Shown: positions 10,908 to 23,880, counted from the stretch's first letter. The stretch is DNA of 64,000 bases from Lepiota brunneoincarnata (GCA_023014365.1 JAEBUN010000003.1:1302001-1366000); one strand, 5' to 3'. Made by a program: numbers and translations. Notes: generated by a model from the sequence alone, not told the origin.

Positions 10908-11427
10908 TTGCCGAGTTGCCTTCCTGCCTGTACTTGTAGGACAGCGGACCTCTTCCCTATGGCGTGTCTTTATCTCCCCTGAGTATTCTACGTTCACCAT
11001 CTATTTATCCTCCCCACGATCGCCATGTACCGGGATTAGGATGGAGTCTGCAATTTGTTTGCTGTCTTGTCTTATATACATCCTTGCTGCGGTAGAGTTT
11101 ATAGAGCGGAACATGGTGCCTCTTTGGAAATTGAATGCATACTATGCGTAGACAATAACACCCGTGACTGCGTAGCATGACTTGCTCGTTGGTAGTGAGG
11201 CCACTACTTGGTAATAAGTGATCATTCCTTGGCAAATTCTATAATAACACATGCTGTCCATTTTCTGAGATATTTTGCATCTTTAATGTAGTACAGATGT
11301 ACCGAGCTCTGCTTCCCAGCAATGTAATCAAGTAATTATGCTTCTACATATGTGCATAAATAACACAACTGTGCCACGGACCCTGGTTACTTACAGGGTG
11401 CCCACAGAGTGGAAGAAAGTAGAAAGC
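10908..11427. other. Intergenic region between convergent genes
   Basis: Between the phosphate-carrier stop and the CLC stop. It should hold both 3' UTRs; no coding motif seen. Confidence 0.5.
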
Positions 11428-14400
11428 TCAAAAACGCTGAGAAGACGAAGGAAGCATTTGCAGCTCAGCTGCATGATCAAAATGACTCGTTAATAGTCTG
11501 GTTATATCCCGCTTGGTCACCATCCCTTCCAATCGACCGCTTTCTGTGAACAGTACCTCCCGTAGATTCTGTTGCAATCAATGTTCGTGAGGAGCTTTGC
11601 TTTGTTCCTGAAGAACCACGTACCATCTTTTGGAACATGGCCACTACGAGTTCTTGTGGTACTTGTTTGCGCAGCTGGAGTGTTGTGCTATCAAGTGTCG
11701 AAGAAAAATCAACTTTGTCTGTGTAAGTCCGATCTGAGTCTGCAGGGGAAGTTGTTGGAGTTGTTGGTTCAGTGATTTCGGGAGGGGTATGAGTAGAGCT
11801 GTATAGCGTGGCTGTCGTGGAGTCGAATGATGATATTATCCGCTGATCGTGAGGGACTCCTGTTTGGTCGTTGCGGCGAAAATGAACAGAGCTTAGCGGT
11901 TAGTGTTGGGGAGCGGGGTAGTGTATCTGCGTCATTATCAGACTAATTCGAGAAGTGGCAGGGGTGGTAGGGGTGCAAATACCGAGGAAACCTCGCAGCT
12001 TCTCCCTCGAAGTGTAACCTATCAATTCTCGACCTTTTACGACGGGGAACCCAGAATACCCATACTGATCCAACATTCTCTCTGCAGTCGACTCATCAGA
12101 ACATGAAACACGGCAACGGCAGGCCTTGGTCAACGCTTACCCATCTCGCCAACAGAAATTGCCCCATCCTCAATCATGACCAACCCCTCTACGCTCTTCA
12201 TCAGACTTTCCCCCGTTGCTGTTCGTGTGTCTTTGTAATCCACGGGCGGCAACCACGGATACTGACGCATCGCAATCCATACGGCGTAGATTCCCTCTGT
12301 GCCTTGTGCGTCCCCAACCCATTTCGCGGTCATCACTGCGATCATGATGGGCAGGACGTGTGAGAGTGCGCCTGTCAGCTACCCATGCTAATATTTCAGT
12401 TCAGGGATACGGTAATAAGCGATGGAGGGTACCTCAAAGAGAATTACAACCAGCGAGACTAAGGTCGGGACTAAAATAAGGTTTTGATTGTGTAAATGAA
12501 GGGAGGGGCGCACCTGTCATTCGCGTTACACCGCCCAACATCGCGGCTGCCCCGATAACGGCGTAGAACCCTGGAGATATACACCTCACAGAACGCTCTG
12601 CAGGACAAGAGAGAAAGATCCATGCAGTAGGATACGTGCGGTATAGTCCTTGTCTGTTGAAGTTATAGTTAGAGGTACAGAAGGCCGGACGCTGTGATGG
12701 ACGGACGTAATCAAGCCAACCGCGCGACCCAGGCATGCACCAATAGCAATTGTAGGCAAGAAGATACCAGCAGGGACCTTTCATGAGGTGTTAGATGAAG
12801 ATTGGATCAAAAAAAAAAGGTATGCGTACCATCATCCCGAAAGTCCAGGCTGTGAAGAGGAACTTCAATGCTGCAGTTAAGAGTAATAGGAAGACGTTCT
12901 GCCCTGAAGCAGTCGGACTAAAAGTATCACCTGAGAATACCGCTGACGGTGGGTAGGAGGGGGAAAACGTACTTGCACAAGCCATGATAATCCCCTTTGG
13001 AGGGATCACACTCTTGGAATAAATTGGCTACCAACTCTGAGCTCTGGGCCCTGTTTATCCATAAGAAGGGAACATGTCATTAAAATCGCAAAACACACCG
13101 TGCGAACACGACCTGGAAAGAAAGAATTAGTAACTGGACCAAACCGGGGGATTGAGAGACGCGTACGAGGTAGCTGACAGCGGCTGTAATTGCACTGATA
13201 CACACGACTTCAAGAATGGGCCAGTCGCTGATAATGCTATTTCTGCGATAAACTGCGATCTTGACATTTAGTCGGATCAATAGGGATCCTAGAATGCCCT
13301 GAAAATGTTGTTTTCACAGCGAGTCACAAGCATTTGTATCCAGGACCCACCCCGACGACTCCTAGGAATAACCAAGGAACCTTGATGCTGGTCAGCGAAT
13401 GAGAGATTTGTTGGACTCGGTGGGACGTACCAATTCAAAAGCTCGCCAGGTATTGTCCACAAAGGTCACCTAAGTACCAAGACACATAATCAGCGCCCCC
13501 CCAGCTGGATATATAGCTGGAGCAGCGGACGCACCTGAAACAAAACAAGTTTTCCTGTGCCAAAAGGGTTTACCCATTGGAGAGCCACAGCAGCAACAGC
13601 CGAGGCGACAAAACCCTTCCACATGACTTCATTGGAGAACACGTCCAACTCTGTGGAAGGAAGGCTCAGAGATCACATGAGTATACAATCAGGATTCACC
13701 TACCTTCAAGTCCGAAAAGTACACCGCCGAGAGGACTACCAAATGCAACAGATACACCAGCTGTAGCTGCGGCTGCGAGAATCTTGCGTTTGGTCGCTGC
13801 ACGGGGTAATGCTTAGAAGCTTGTGGGCGAAAGAGTGAGATTGGCAATGTACCCTCATTGTTCTGAAACTGTTTGAAAAACCCCGATATCAAGAAAGCCA
13901 AACAGCAAGAGACATGAACCAAGGGCCCCTGTGTATGTTAAGTCAAAAGTTTGGAATAAAATGAGAAAATCGTACTTCTTTTCCAAGAGACAAGCCAGAA
14001 GCGACAGCGAGCGCAAGCCCGATTGCTTTGATGATAAGTGTCCAGGGCGAGAGGAATGCGTCTAGGACGTAGCCCCCCAGGATCTGCCAAGAAGTCAACT
14101 ACTGTCCCTCAGAAACATGGTAGGATGTACAGCTTTGATTTCGGGAACTTTGTGGAGCCAGTCTGATTCAGTATGTAGCTAGGTAGAGTGAAGTCGAGGC
14201 TCACTTCCTGTATGGAATGCGCTAGGCACCAGTCAACTTCGATGATCTCTGTAATCACTGACGGACTCACTAGGGTGCGTATGCCACGACCTAGAACTGC
14301 AGCGCTCGCTGCGAACCCAATCTATGGGTGTCCATTAGAACCGGCCGCCCGGTGATCCCAAAAGGATTGCTCACGGCAAGGACGACGTAGACGAAGGATT

Positions 14401-14965
14401 GGAGTAAGGAGGCTGCGAATATTGACTGGATGTCCAAGTACGTGCTCCATGACTGCCACTCATAACATACCTCTCCAGCTACGACAATAATTCAGCGCAA
14501 GCAATGTTAATGAGAAAACATTGGTTGACATACGGTCAATACCACTACAACACGCAACTTGGTTATAGAAGAAACCATATGAACAACGTCCTTCTCGGAG
14601 GTCACCTAGCCTGTGGTAATTGTCCAACCATCGGAAATATATTGGGTGCACAAGACGTACCATTTGACCAATACATCTAGCCAAGCACCTGCAATCCCAA
14701 CTCCCATTCCCGTTAAAATAACCACAAGCCACCCGCGTGCAGCTTCAAAAGCAGGTGACAACACGCCTCGCACGCCGGCTTGAGACTTTAATGTCTGCTG
14801 GTGATCACGTTCTGCCATTTCCTCCTGTAACCAGTCTATGGAGGTGCCATCTTTGTGTTTGGCAGTATACGTCTGCCTTGGTTGCTGAAGGTGTCCGTCT
14901 TCTGTTAGCTCGTACTCCTCTTCACCGTAATGTGCGGATTCGCGTGCCGCGTCGTTCATGAGCAT
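11428..14965 (-). CDS. CLC-family voltage-gated chloride channel/antiporter with C-terminal CBS domains
   Basis: A many-exon gene. The N-terminus (ATG 14965, alternative 14959) is hydrophilic and acidic, then [13 protein letters not shown] and the first membrane segment [38 protein letters not shown] is typical of fungal and animal intracellular CLCs. The filter region gives VPEIKAV from [26 protein letters not shown] and [14 protein letters not shown], whose Glu is the conserved gating glutamate. The C-terminus carries two CBS halves: YGYSGFPVV, then, after an intron, [20 protein letters not shown] and [10 protein letters not shown]. The stop is TGA 11428-11430. By family it should act in Golgi/endosome/vacuole acidification and metal homeostasis. 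A Thr/Ser-rich linker lies between the CBS domains. Individual middle exons were not all resolved. Confidence 0.85.
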
Positions 14966-15122
14966 ATTTCCGTGTCACAGTATCTAGTGCTCAGAGTAGA
15001 CTCACTGGAGGTAGCGGAGGACCGGGCTACACGAAATGTACATGTCAGGGGGCGTATTTACAGTGAGTGACATAGCCAAACAAGATCTTGGCGCTTGTCA
15101 AATTGGATCTCTGGCCATTTCA
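14966..15122. promoter_or_regulatory. Shared divergent promoter, CLC channel / MED4
   Basis: About 157 bases between two divergent ATGs, if the inner start at 15123 is used for MED4. No strong motif recognised. Confidence 0.35.
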
Positions 15123-15975
15123 ATGTCTCAACCACCACAATCCAATGCCGCCGCAGGTCCTTCCAACCCAACTAAGGATGTCTCTTCAATGTCCTCAATG
15201 CTCATGGAGCCGCTGAACGAGCTCCAGGCGCTATCACACACACTTTTTCTGTCGCTCTCACCGCCGCAAACGAAGCCCCCTCCGCCACCTTCCCTAGATG
15301 CTTTTTTGCAGTGTGACAAGGCTTTGGCAGATGGGATCAACATTGCGCAGACACACCAGATAAAGCAGAGGAACATAGAGGCCCTGGAGGCAGAGATTTT
15401 AGAATTAGAGGGTCGGTGGTGGAATATTTGCGCTGAACTCGCCAAGGGTAAGAAGGAGCTGGAGGAGTTGATCGAGGAGGGGGAAGAGCGACTCAGAGCA
15501 GTCGACCAAGCAAAGAAAGGTGCGATATGCTCACACTTACACACAAGGATGTTCATGCTTAGAAACCTACCCATAGCATCTATTCCATATCCAGAGCTTT
15601 TGGCATATGCACAAAGCCTTAGCGCATTCACTTCGGCGCCTCCAAACATGCCAGATCTTAGTCTTCCAGGCCAACCACCACCTCCCTTGTTCTTCCCTCC
15701 ATTCCCTAACGAAGAAAAAATGCGGCGGGGTCATCTCAATGCAGAGGCGCCGCTTGGTTCGCTGGGCGAGACACATTCCGTTGGGCGGCGTATGTTACTC
15801 ACTTTTATATGAACCACGTTATCATACTTATACATCTGTTCCAGCTGCGCCCAACACCGTCTCACCGAATATCGACTTCAACCAACATATGGGTGCAAAT
15901 CCCTACCGCCAGGAGCGCCGTGCTCCTCAGCCTCAGTTTTTCGACTTGGATCTGGATTTGAACCCCGATCTGTAA
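15123..15975 (+). CDS. MED4: Mediator complex subunit 4
   Basis: Middle-module subunit of Mediator, bridging regulators and RNA polymerase II. After a Ser/Pro-rich start (MSQPPQSNAAAG) there is a long coiled coil (EALEAEILELEGRW, LAKGKKELEELIEEGEERLR). The family hallmark is SIPYPELLAYAQSLSAFTSA, followed by the Pro-rich segment leading to the C-terminus. Introns: 15520-15576, giving AKKA-SIPYPELL, and one starting at GTATGTTACTC (about 15790) and ending TTCCAG. The final exon ends in DLDLDLNPDL and stops at 15973-15975. An upstream in-frame ATG at 15036 would add 29 residues lacking family support, so 15123 is preferred. Confidence 0.85.
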
Positions 15976-16077
15976 CATATCTATTGCTCATAATGATACC
16001 AGACAGAAGTATTATCAACACGGGCACATACACCGACTCAACGGTCATTTTGGCTACTCTAAGGCAGCCCAGACATC

Positions 16078-16721
16078 CTACGGGAACAGAGGTACAGATC
16101 CTCTTGTGCGTTTAGCGGCGGTCTTCCACCCCTTAATCTGGCCAAGGGGGGACTGTTGCTCCACATACTTGGCCGCATAAATCTCCAGTTGTTGTCTGAA
16201 GCCGACGTTTGGACAAACAACTGAGCGCTTTCCCTGCACAAATGCAATAGCATCACTGCCTGCCATCTTCCGAGTGGCGGCAAGGTATGCAGCCACCACC
16301 GTTGCACTCCGGCTGATACCCATAAGACAATGAACCTGTAGCTTACAGTCAACTGGACATTTCCTCGAAGCAATTGTGAGGATCCCACCAAGACTTTGTT
16401 GTTTTTGTCCTGCTCAAGCGCGGATTTGATGAATTCCGTTGTTTGCTCGAGATGGCGCAGGATATCAGCGTTCACGGTGTCGTTGATTTGGATGTGCAGC
16501 AGGTTGTCCCTCTTGATAACATCAGGAATGTCCGGCGGAAGCTCGAATACAGAAACAACATGGGTGATTCCGAGCTCAGTCAGCTTGTTCCTATCTCCAG
16601 CTGCACCCCAGTTTCCGAGGTAGAGACGGTCGATGATGAGGTGAGCAGTTTCCTCGGGTCCTCCCCGTGGTCGAACTAGGGCACGCGCGAGCTGCCAGCG
16701 CCGCTGAGGGAAAGAGAGCAT
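16078..16721 (-). CDS. Dual-specificity protein phosphatase
   Basis: A small cysteine phosphatase of the DSP family. The core begins with LIIDRLYLGNWGAA and LTELGITHVVSVFE, typical of DSP domains. A 53-base intron (GTGGGATCC...GCTACAG) separates NNKVL from VHCLMGISRSATVVAAYL; HC-x5-RS is the catalytic P-loop (around 16305-16332). After it come GSDAIAFVQGKR and NVGFRQQLEIYA, matching the usual C-terminal helices. The protein is about 200 residues, with no extra domain. Which phosphoprotein it acts on cannot be read from sequence. It is divergent from the DHHC gene with a gap of about 236 bp. Confidence 0.85.
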
Positions 16722-16957
16722 AACGAGTTTTCTGGTGGTGGTTTATGTATAGTGATGGCTCTCCTCCCAAAGCGCAGCTTCACGTCAAGCACAAGGCTAT
16801 GTGGGACAGGCGCGTTGCCTCCTTTTCTATAGTCTCTTTCTCTCAGGTCCTGTTGTTGGTCACGCACCGGGCCGTACATCCCGTTGACCCACCATCAGCT
16901 TGGCTGCTTGTCTCCTTCCCTCATTCGTGTTCTAAGTAGCACTACGAGTCCCTGCTC

Positions 16958-18381
16958 ATGGCAACCGGAAAACTTCTACAACAGCTTCTAGAAAAGACGC
17001 TCACCGGAGCAATCTATCTCTTTATAGGGTGAGCATATATACCGCCTATCGAGGGATAACCGCCGACCCCATCGTAGCTATAGCTGGTATCTTTGCAACA
17101 TTGAGGTCGGAGGTACGCCTATTTGCATCCACACGTTCCGAGGAGTACTGCCCCTTAAGTCTTCCCTAGGACGCTGGCTGTGGACGATTCACAGATCCTC
17201 CATATCTGCGCGTAAGTCCCTAACCTCAGCGCGTCACCCTCTTGTTCAGTTTCAACGAAAGTCATATACTGGATGTGTATGAACCCTATTATGGCATTCA
17301 TTACATTCTGTTATTACCGTCTTACCCTCGGTCGTCAGACCCACAACGTTCCATCACTCCCTGTGCCTGACAGACAGACGATATTGCGCCCCTATCAATG
17401 CACAAACCCGGATGGTGACCTTGCAATTTGCAGCAGGAGTGTGTGCGCAGGATTATGGAAGCCACCACGCGCACATCATTGCTCGGTGTGTGGTGTATGT
17501 AGGCTGGAATTTGATCATCATTGCCCATGGGTCAGCGTCTAGATATTCTTTGAAGAAGAAATTTGATTGACCTGCTGACAGATCGGAAATTGTGTGACCT
17601 TAGCCAGGATGAAGCTGTTCTTGAGCGTCTTATACATCATACCAGTTGCCTTCCTTGTTGGTGTGTCCCCTGTCGCTAGTCTCTTGTGGCATCAGCTCGT
17701 CGATGTTCTGATAGCTTCAAAATCGAATCCACTGGTTCGGGAAATCTGGTGGAACCAGACGTATTCTTGGGTTTTCGGAGGTCCAATCGGTCGTTACCTT
17801 GTCGGAATCTCCTTGGGTTTCCAGGTCATAAGGGAAAAGGCCGAATATCGTGAACAGACCGGTCCCATGCTGGAAGCACCCCATCTGAGAGTACACCTGG
17901 TTGCTCTTATGGCTTTCATCATTTCTCTATTTTCCCTCGTACGTTTTATAAACCCAAATGACACGTATTGATGACTATATATTGGACGACAGATTCTAGC
18001 TATCAAGACGAGTCGCCAGTTGTCGAGAGGATTGACAACTTTAGAAACGCTACGATCACAGAGTCTGGCCGAGCCAAACAAGACCTCGCCTATGTTTCTC
18101 TGTGTACCAAGCTCAACCGACTCCCGAGCAGCCAGCGATGGAATCTCGACTTATACAGTTTACTCTGTTCCTCGCGGAGAGCGTCTCTACGATATGGGAC
18201 CCTGGGCCAACTTCAATTCTTTGCGGCGCAGGCCCCTGATTCCCTCGGAGAGTGGCAGGTGCTATCTGATCTGACTTGCATTTCGACATGGCTGGCTCAT
18301 AAAGAACCCCATAGAACTAATTTTGGTTGGCCTCCGATCAATACAATTTTAATACGACGTCTGGAAGCAAAGAACAAGTAG
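16958..18381 (+). CDS. DHHC-type protein S-palmitoyltransferase
   Basis: An integral membrane enzyme that adds palmitate to cysteine. The zinc-binding cysteine-rich domain reads [20 protein letters not shown], then CPW, an intron, and [15 protein letters not shown]. Membrane segments follow ([35 protein letters not shown]). The N-terminal exons (ATG 16958, [20 protein letters not shown]) supply the first membrane segments and several short introns. Near the C-terminus, [16 protein letters not shown] resembles the post-DHHC tail of fungal palmitoyltransferases. A last intron (GTGCTATC...CCCATAG) joins GESG to [19 protein letters not shown] and the stop at 18379-18381. The neighbouring GH45 gene converges, with only about 28 bp between stop codons. 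I cannot assign a specific Pfa number. Confidence 0.82.
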
Positions 18382-18409
18382 CAAAGAGTGATTGTTCAAG
18401 GCGCAGTGC

Positions 18410-19209
18410 CTACAGGTCAAGACTCAGCATCCAACTTGATAGGCTCTGACGAGAAGTACCTTGGTTGCCGCAACCAACGGCGGGCCAATTCGCGGCAGTC
18501 TCACCCGAGAGACAGGATCCCTCAAACAGGGATCCCCCATCCGAACCCGTCCATTGACCGCATGATACCTCAGTGAAGGACCCAAGTAACGCGCCATGAC
18601 CAGATGGGAAGAATGCCGCAGCGCCCCCAGTATCTTGGCAAATGTCGAAGCTAACCGGGACGTCAGCAATAAAATTTTCCGCTACCCGCACAAGCACCTA
18701 CTGGAACGGTTGGCCATGTTGATTGTTCCGATTGCTCCGGCTTTGACCACACCATTCCTTTGCACGATGTCAGAAACCAATCGCTGCGGACGCTCCCGAT
18801 AATAATCTTACTTGGTTTCCTTGGACTGGACTACAAATAGTCAGCCAATGACCAACTGCCTCTAAAGCCCGGCGGCTCACCATAAATCTGTCACTTTGAC
18901 CACGATGGTATGGAACGGACCAGGGAAAGATGGAGAGAATGGGTCGGAGGTACCAGTAAGAGCAAAGCATCGTCCACAAGCATCCCCAGGACCCAAGCCA
19001 GGAGGAGCACCGAATGTGAGCTGATTCACAGCAGCTGTGAACCCCGATGCGGCCCTCCCACAGGCAGGACGGTTGCAACCTGTATACATGGTGAAAGAGG
19101 CAGCCCCGGAGGGGTTTTGGACGTATCCACCCGTCTGGCGACTTTCGAGCGCGATGGCATAAGTGGTGGTGAACGTTGTGAGGGTGAGAATTGTGGAGGG
19201 TAGTTTCAT
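18410..19209 (-). CDS. GH45 endo-beta-1,4-glucanase (Cel45A-like), secreted
   Basis: A cellulase of the basidiomycete GH45 type related to Phanerochaete Cel45A and to expansin folds. The ATG at 19209 opens a signal peptide (MKLPSTILTLTTFTTTYAIA). The mature start GGYVQNPSGAASFTMYTGC is followed by CGRAASGFTAAVNQLTFG, GLGPGDACGRCFALTG and FHTIVVKVTDL. Introns split TGT in DL-CPVQGNQ, then NQ-EWCGQ, and CAC in PFH-FDICQDTGG; all three junctions restore conserved residues. The exon with AAFFPSGHGALLGSFTEVSC and LSGETAANWPAVGCGNQG completes the domain. The C-terminus ends shortly after, with no carbohydrate-binding module. It suggests a plant-wall-degrading lifestyle. Confidence 0.88.
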
Positions 19210-20479
19210 GGCTGGGGTGGACGACTGCGGGATGAGGAATTCGACCTCGGTGTTTGCTGAAGCGCCATTTTAGAAACGCGGGTCGGGGAAGTTTTATAGG
19301 TTACGTTTGAGGTAGGGCTGCCATTTCCATTTTACGAAGCTGAGGAAGACGAGGAGGGTTACCGGAGTTGTTTGACCTGTACCCACACCCACGACGGTAT
19401 TTCCAAGGTTTTTCCCGAGAGTGAACCATGTACTATTTGAGGCGTAATTGAAGTGCTGTTGGTTGTGCTACTGACCACGGACTCTATTGAAACTATCATG
19501 TGGTTTGCGTTCTGTGCGGAGTGCCAGCGAACCTCGTGGTCATTATGAGCTCGCGTGAGTCCATTATTTCCCGCCCCTTGGTGTAAGCATAATTTAAACT
19601 CGTATGTGTGTATGTATATTGCCGTTGAATAGATCACACGTGGCATCCCCGTCTATGTGTCCGACACGCCCGCCTAATTATATCAAGCAGTGTACCGTTT
19701 TTAAACCACGATCCTCGCTTCCGTATTTGTTCAGCTTCCGCGCTGCTGGGGATGAGCTCGCTATTTCCTATGCTCGAGTTATGTACCCCCGCTGTCGTTG
19801 ATCACCTCTTCAACCAGTTACAAGCGCCTATTGAAATGTGAGCTAGCCTTTATATAATACAAAACAGAGAACGGCGGTGCCATGATAATTGATTCACGCC
19901 TGTACCCGTCATTCCCCGCCTGATGAATAGCGGCAGATGCATGCGAAGAGGCCATTGTAGGATTCGTCTACAACACGACAGGGCGCGTCCCGCTCTTGCG
20001 AGGCCTTCGTGACAGCAAGTAATTATCAGAGACAGCGCGGACGCACAAGGGGTAATCGATTTAGGGCTATTCAATTTCAGCGTCGCTGTCATGTTCCCTA
20101 GGGCTCATACTAGGAACCTGGATTCAGAGTCAAGATCATGCATAAGGGGTGCAATGGCGCTGACTCAGTCGGGCCTAGCTTGACTCCCTGCCTTGACAAC
20201 TTGAGGATCTGCTGTGGTTATTAAAACCACCATGAGAATCCCGTGGCCTCAATATCGGGAACACTAGTGCTCGAGGGTCCCCTAGTAATGGTGGTGTTGG
20301 GTTATAAGCGGTGCTTATTGATAGTGACTCCAAGTAGGATGAAGCCGATCTAGATATATTAGGTATTCTCAGAGCACTAACGCCAAATTGTCTATGGCGA
20401 TTCATCGTTTTTCGCTCCATACTTTGTGGGATCTGTACCATGATAAGGATGATTCACAAGATTAAACCTGGGCGAGCCG
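19210..20479. other. Intergenic region of about 1.27 kb
   Basis: Upstream of the GH45 gene. Contains only short frames without family signal. It is presumably the GH45 promoter plus the 3' region of the complex I gene; no repeat or RNA gene recognised. Confidence 0.5.
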
Positions 20480-21099
20480 TTAGCCATAGGTTTCGTGAAG
20501 TGAATGAAGATTGTTACATTGGAAAAACGGCTGTATCTCCAAAGTCAGTGATGCACAAAGCGTGATAACTCGGGAGGTGCTCACAGAACTTGAGTTGAGA
20601 GAATTGGGAGTTGCGGAACGCAGTTCCTTGGACCCACCCGGGCTGGTGAGACTCTCCGTATAGAGGCTGACCCTCCCTTGCTCGCTGGCTGAGCTCCTCA
20701 AGATCTCTTTCGGCTTCACGCTGGTTCTCTGACCACCCCCAGAAACGCGCTGCTGGTAGTATAAGATGCCGCAAGGTAAAAAAACAGATAACATCGGCGA
20801 ACCGCTGGAGCGCTGGTATGCTAGTAAGAAGCCACCAAAGAAACCCAAGAGACCACCCAAGCGCAGAGCGGTTCTCATTCTCAGTTTAGCAGGATCTGCC
20901 ATTTCTGTGCATGGATGAGAACAAGGAGATGTTGAGGAACAATGGGAAGCATACCCCAAAGGTAGAAAGCAGTGGGGAAAGCTCCAGTTGCTCCAGCCCA
21001 CACGGCATAGTCTGAGGGCCTGAAATACCTAATAACGCGAGACGCATGGGGGTCTGCGTCGATGAGTGGGTATGGCGTGTTGATGACCTTCTGGGGCAT
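20480..21099 (-). CDS. NADH:ubiquinone oxidoreductase (complex I) 21-kDa accessory subunit (NUXM type)
   Basis: A small membrane-arm subunit of mitochondrial complex I. The chosen ATG (21099) gives MPQKVINTPYPLIDADPHAS and RVIRYFRPSDYAVWAGATGA, the family's N-terminal half with its first membrane segment. An intron (GTATGC...GCACAG) leads to MADPAKLRMRTALRLGGLLG and FFGGFLLAYQRSS, the second membrane segment. After another intron come RFWGWSENQREAERDLEELS and GWVQGTAFRNSQFSQLKF. The last exon is unclear: joined as written it stops quickly after SVFPM (20514), while a one-base difference in a T run would extend it to HSLHETYG, ending at 20480. The family match is strong; the C-terminus is uncertain. 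Confidence 0.8.
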
Positions 21100-21264
21100 T
21101 GCGGTCGGGTTTTGTCCGTCGTCGCGGATGATGACGGCCTGAACAAGATTCCTCATAGTATCACGTGTCCGTGCGAATTTCAGGTCCTTATTCCCCACTC
21201 TACCCAAACCTTGTGTAACTCTCTCTATCACAATAATCTTCCACGGCGACCGACCGCTGTAACG
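21100..21264. promoter_or_regulatory. Shared divergent promoter, complex I subunit / nucleoporin
   Basis: About 165 bp between two divergent ATGs, containing a palindromic CACGTG E-box at 21162-21167. Regulatory role inferred. Confidence 0.45.
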
Positions 21265-23880
21265 ATGAGTGCAGTACGCAGGAAATCCAACCGCTCCAAT
21301 AGGGCGGCATTGTCGTCACCTTATGCACGTTCAGTCAACAAATCGGTAGGTAATTGTTGGTTTGCCAGAATTGTTCACTGAACTGAGATGATTTGATTTA
21401 GCCGTGGAGTTTGTCAGGATTTCTGAGCTATCTCAATCCCCTGCGACTTCGGGGCCCAATACATGAAGAAAGTTCTCTGCTGGATGAGGAGGTAGTTGAT
21501 GTGGAGGAAGGTCCCGGCGAATTCGCTGCCTCAGCACCAGCACAGACACTGTCCAAGAGAGGATACCAGGTGAGAGGTCCTCATCTGAATTTCTTCTTTT
21601 GTTCATGCGAATTGCTCTCAGTCGACCCAGAATATCGAGACAAACGGGAGTGTCCCCGCCGAACCTTCATCATTATCTTCGGGCTTCAGCACCGCAAATG
21701 CTCTGGAAAGTCGTGATAACTCCGCCACCACATCTACACCCGGCCCCCGCTTGCCAACCGCCCAATTTACGTTCACAGTTAGCTCCTCGCCAGCAAGGAA
21801 TCTCGACGCGGTCAGCGAATACCTGACCCAACATGTGAACAAGCCAATAACCGAAGGGGAGGTGAAAAGTCTCGTGTCCCTGCTACAACAGAGCAAGCCT
21901 GGTTAGCCATTTCTCAAATACTTCCCATTCAGTTTAACTCAAAAAGCTGATAGCCCAAACTCCTGAACCCTTTCGTTTCGAGAGCCGTCCCCCAACAACA
22001 CCTCCGCGGAGTAAATCTCCCTCTGCTCCACCAGGCTCGACTACGCACACCCCTCGCACATTGACCAAAAACCCGAATGGCACATACACGTGGAAAGGTG
22101 CCGGCAGTGCAAAAACGCCTCGCTCAAGGAACAATTTTGCATCGCCCGCCTTCCGAACCCCACGCTCCACCCCAACCCGCACGGCTACAAAAAACATGAT
22201 GCCCACCAACGAAATTGCGGGGGGTGATGCGAAGCGCCGTAGGCTAGAAGATTCTTTATCAACTTCCGATCAACCACAGACGACTATGAATACCCCTGCT
22301 CAGAATCAGATACCATTCCCGATCACGACTTCTCCCACGACCTCACGAACTACGGTGGCAGGACAGTCTTCAAAGCCTTCCGCCGCTACAACACCTTCAC
22401 GACTCCGCACTCCCGGTTTGCAAAAACCTACACTGCCTACCAACCCATCACCGCTGCGCCAGGCGTGGTCGGATGGCTCGCCCTTTGCAAATGAACCCGG
22501 CTCATTCCAAGGGCAGGTGAAGCAAACGGAAACAGCCAAACATGTCACTGAGCTCGTCAATAGCCTCAAGTCACAGGACAAGGTGCTCGATGTTCTTCGA
22601 AATCCTTACGAGACCGCAAGCCCTGTCAAGCCCCGACCGACAGTATCTAAGAGGAAACGAACTGTGGGTGCTGCTAAAAAGCCGCCATCAGCTGCAACCA
22701 CCCCCAAAGACGATGAGTTATCCAAAGTCAAGATTAGAGAAATGTCTGCTCATGCAATCATCGAGGCCACTTTGCCTGAGGTTGGTGCAGATCCCGCCTT
22801 AAGATTTCATTGTTATTTATCATCATCCAGGGAAGCAAGCGATCGCGACCTCCCCCCAACCTTGAGAAACCAATACTCGAGGGCCAAACATATACAGAGG
22901 AGACGCAATCCACGACAACAGACGGGGACGATGACGAAATTCGAGTGCTCAAACGGTCAAAGCCTTCGGTGAATGGACATAGCGCAGCGCACCCCAGCAC
23001 TCAAAAAAAGGACACTTTGGATCCGGATACCCAAACCCCGAGGTCCACAGTAAAAGAAAAGAAGGAGAAGCCCACGCCGATCAAGGTTCCCGTCATCGCT
23101 GTTCCCTCTTCACAGACCACAAAGGCACACTTCGGACCCAAGTCCAGCATACCTAAGGAGCCCAGCAAATTGCGCTTCAGCATGCAAGCAGAGTCTGCTT
23201 CAACGCCGTCCTCACCTGCGTCAGCACCTGAACCCGAATCACTACCCAAATCAACGCCACCTCCCGCACTCGCCACCCCCGCGTCGGCCACTGCAACAGA
23301 AAAGGAAGCAGCACCCACAACCATGCCTCCTACTGTCTTTACTCCCCAAGCACCTCCTTTCACCACTAAAAGCGCAAAAGACGTCGCCAAGACCTTGCCA
23401 GTACCCTCACTCCCCGTCTTTACCTTCACAGCCCCTTCCACGCTTTCTTGGGTGTCGGCCCATACAAGGGCACGCGATGAGGCCAAAGCAATGCCAAAAA
23501 CATCACTTCCTATCTTTGATCTCACAAATTCAACTTCCACCTCTACACCTGCACCTGCATCTCCGCAACTGCCAGCAAAAAGGTTCGACTGGGCTGCGGC
23601 CGGGATGAAACCCGCTGCAAGTTTGGCTGGCGGTGAATGGACATGTGACTCATGCATGCTCACAAACCCTGCCAGTGCGACAGACAAATGTACAATTTGT
23701 GATACACCGAAACCTGGAGCCGCGCCGCCCGCCCCCAAGGCGGCATTTGATTGGAGCGCGGCTGGGTTGAGGCCCCCTGCACCTGCCGGGGCCGGGGAGT
23801 GGACTTGTGGGACGTGTTTTTGCAAGAACTCTGCTGATGCGCAGGAGAAGTGTGTAGTTTGTGATGCCGCGCGGTCGTGA
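21265..23880 (+). CDS. Nucleoporin-like protein with two RanBP2-type zinc fingers (Nup153/Nup60-like)
   Basis: The ATG at 21265 opens a basic N-terminus (MSAVRRKSNRSNRAALSSPY), then SGFLSYLNPLRLRG, resembling the amphipathic N-terminus of basket nucleoporins. Introns near 21345, 21569, 21901 and 22786 keep one frame. The long middle is Ser/Thr/Pro-rich and basic, with KRRRLE and SKRKRT clusters. The C-terminus has two zinc fingers of W-x-C-x2-C-x10-C-x2-C form: GEWTCDSCMLTN...CTIC and GEWTCGTCFCKN...CVVC. Each is preceded by a matching FDWAAAGMKP/FDWSAAGLRP repeat. These fingers bind RanGDP in Nup153. The stop is TGA 23878-23880. No FG repeat run is evident, so the nucleoporin call rests on the fingers and N-terminus. 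The long antisense frame here is a codon-composition shadow. Confidence 0.72.

Noticed and set aside
15128..15649. Minus-strand frame of 173 residues
   Set aside because: Complement of the MED4 coding exon, whose coiled-coil and IPYPELL block are clearly the real reading.
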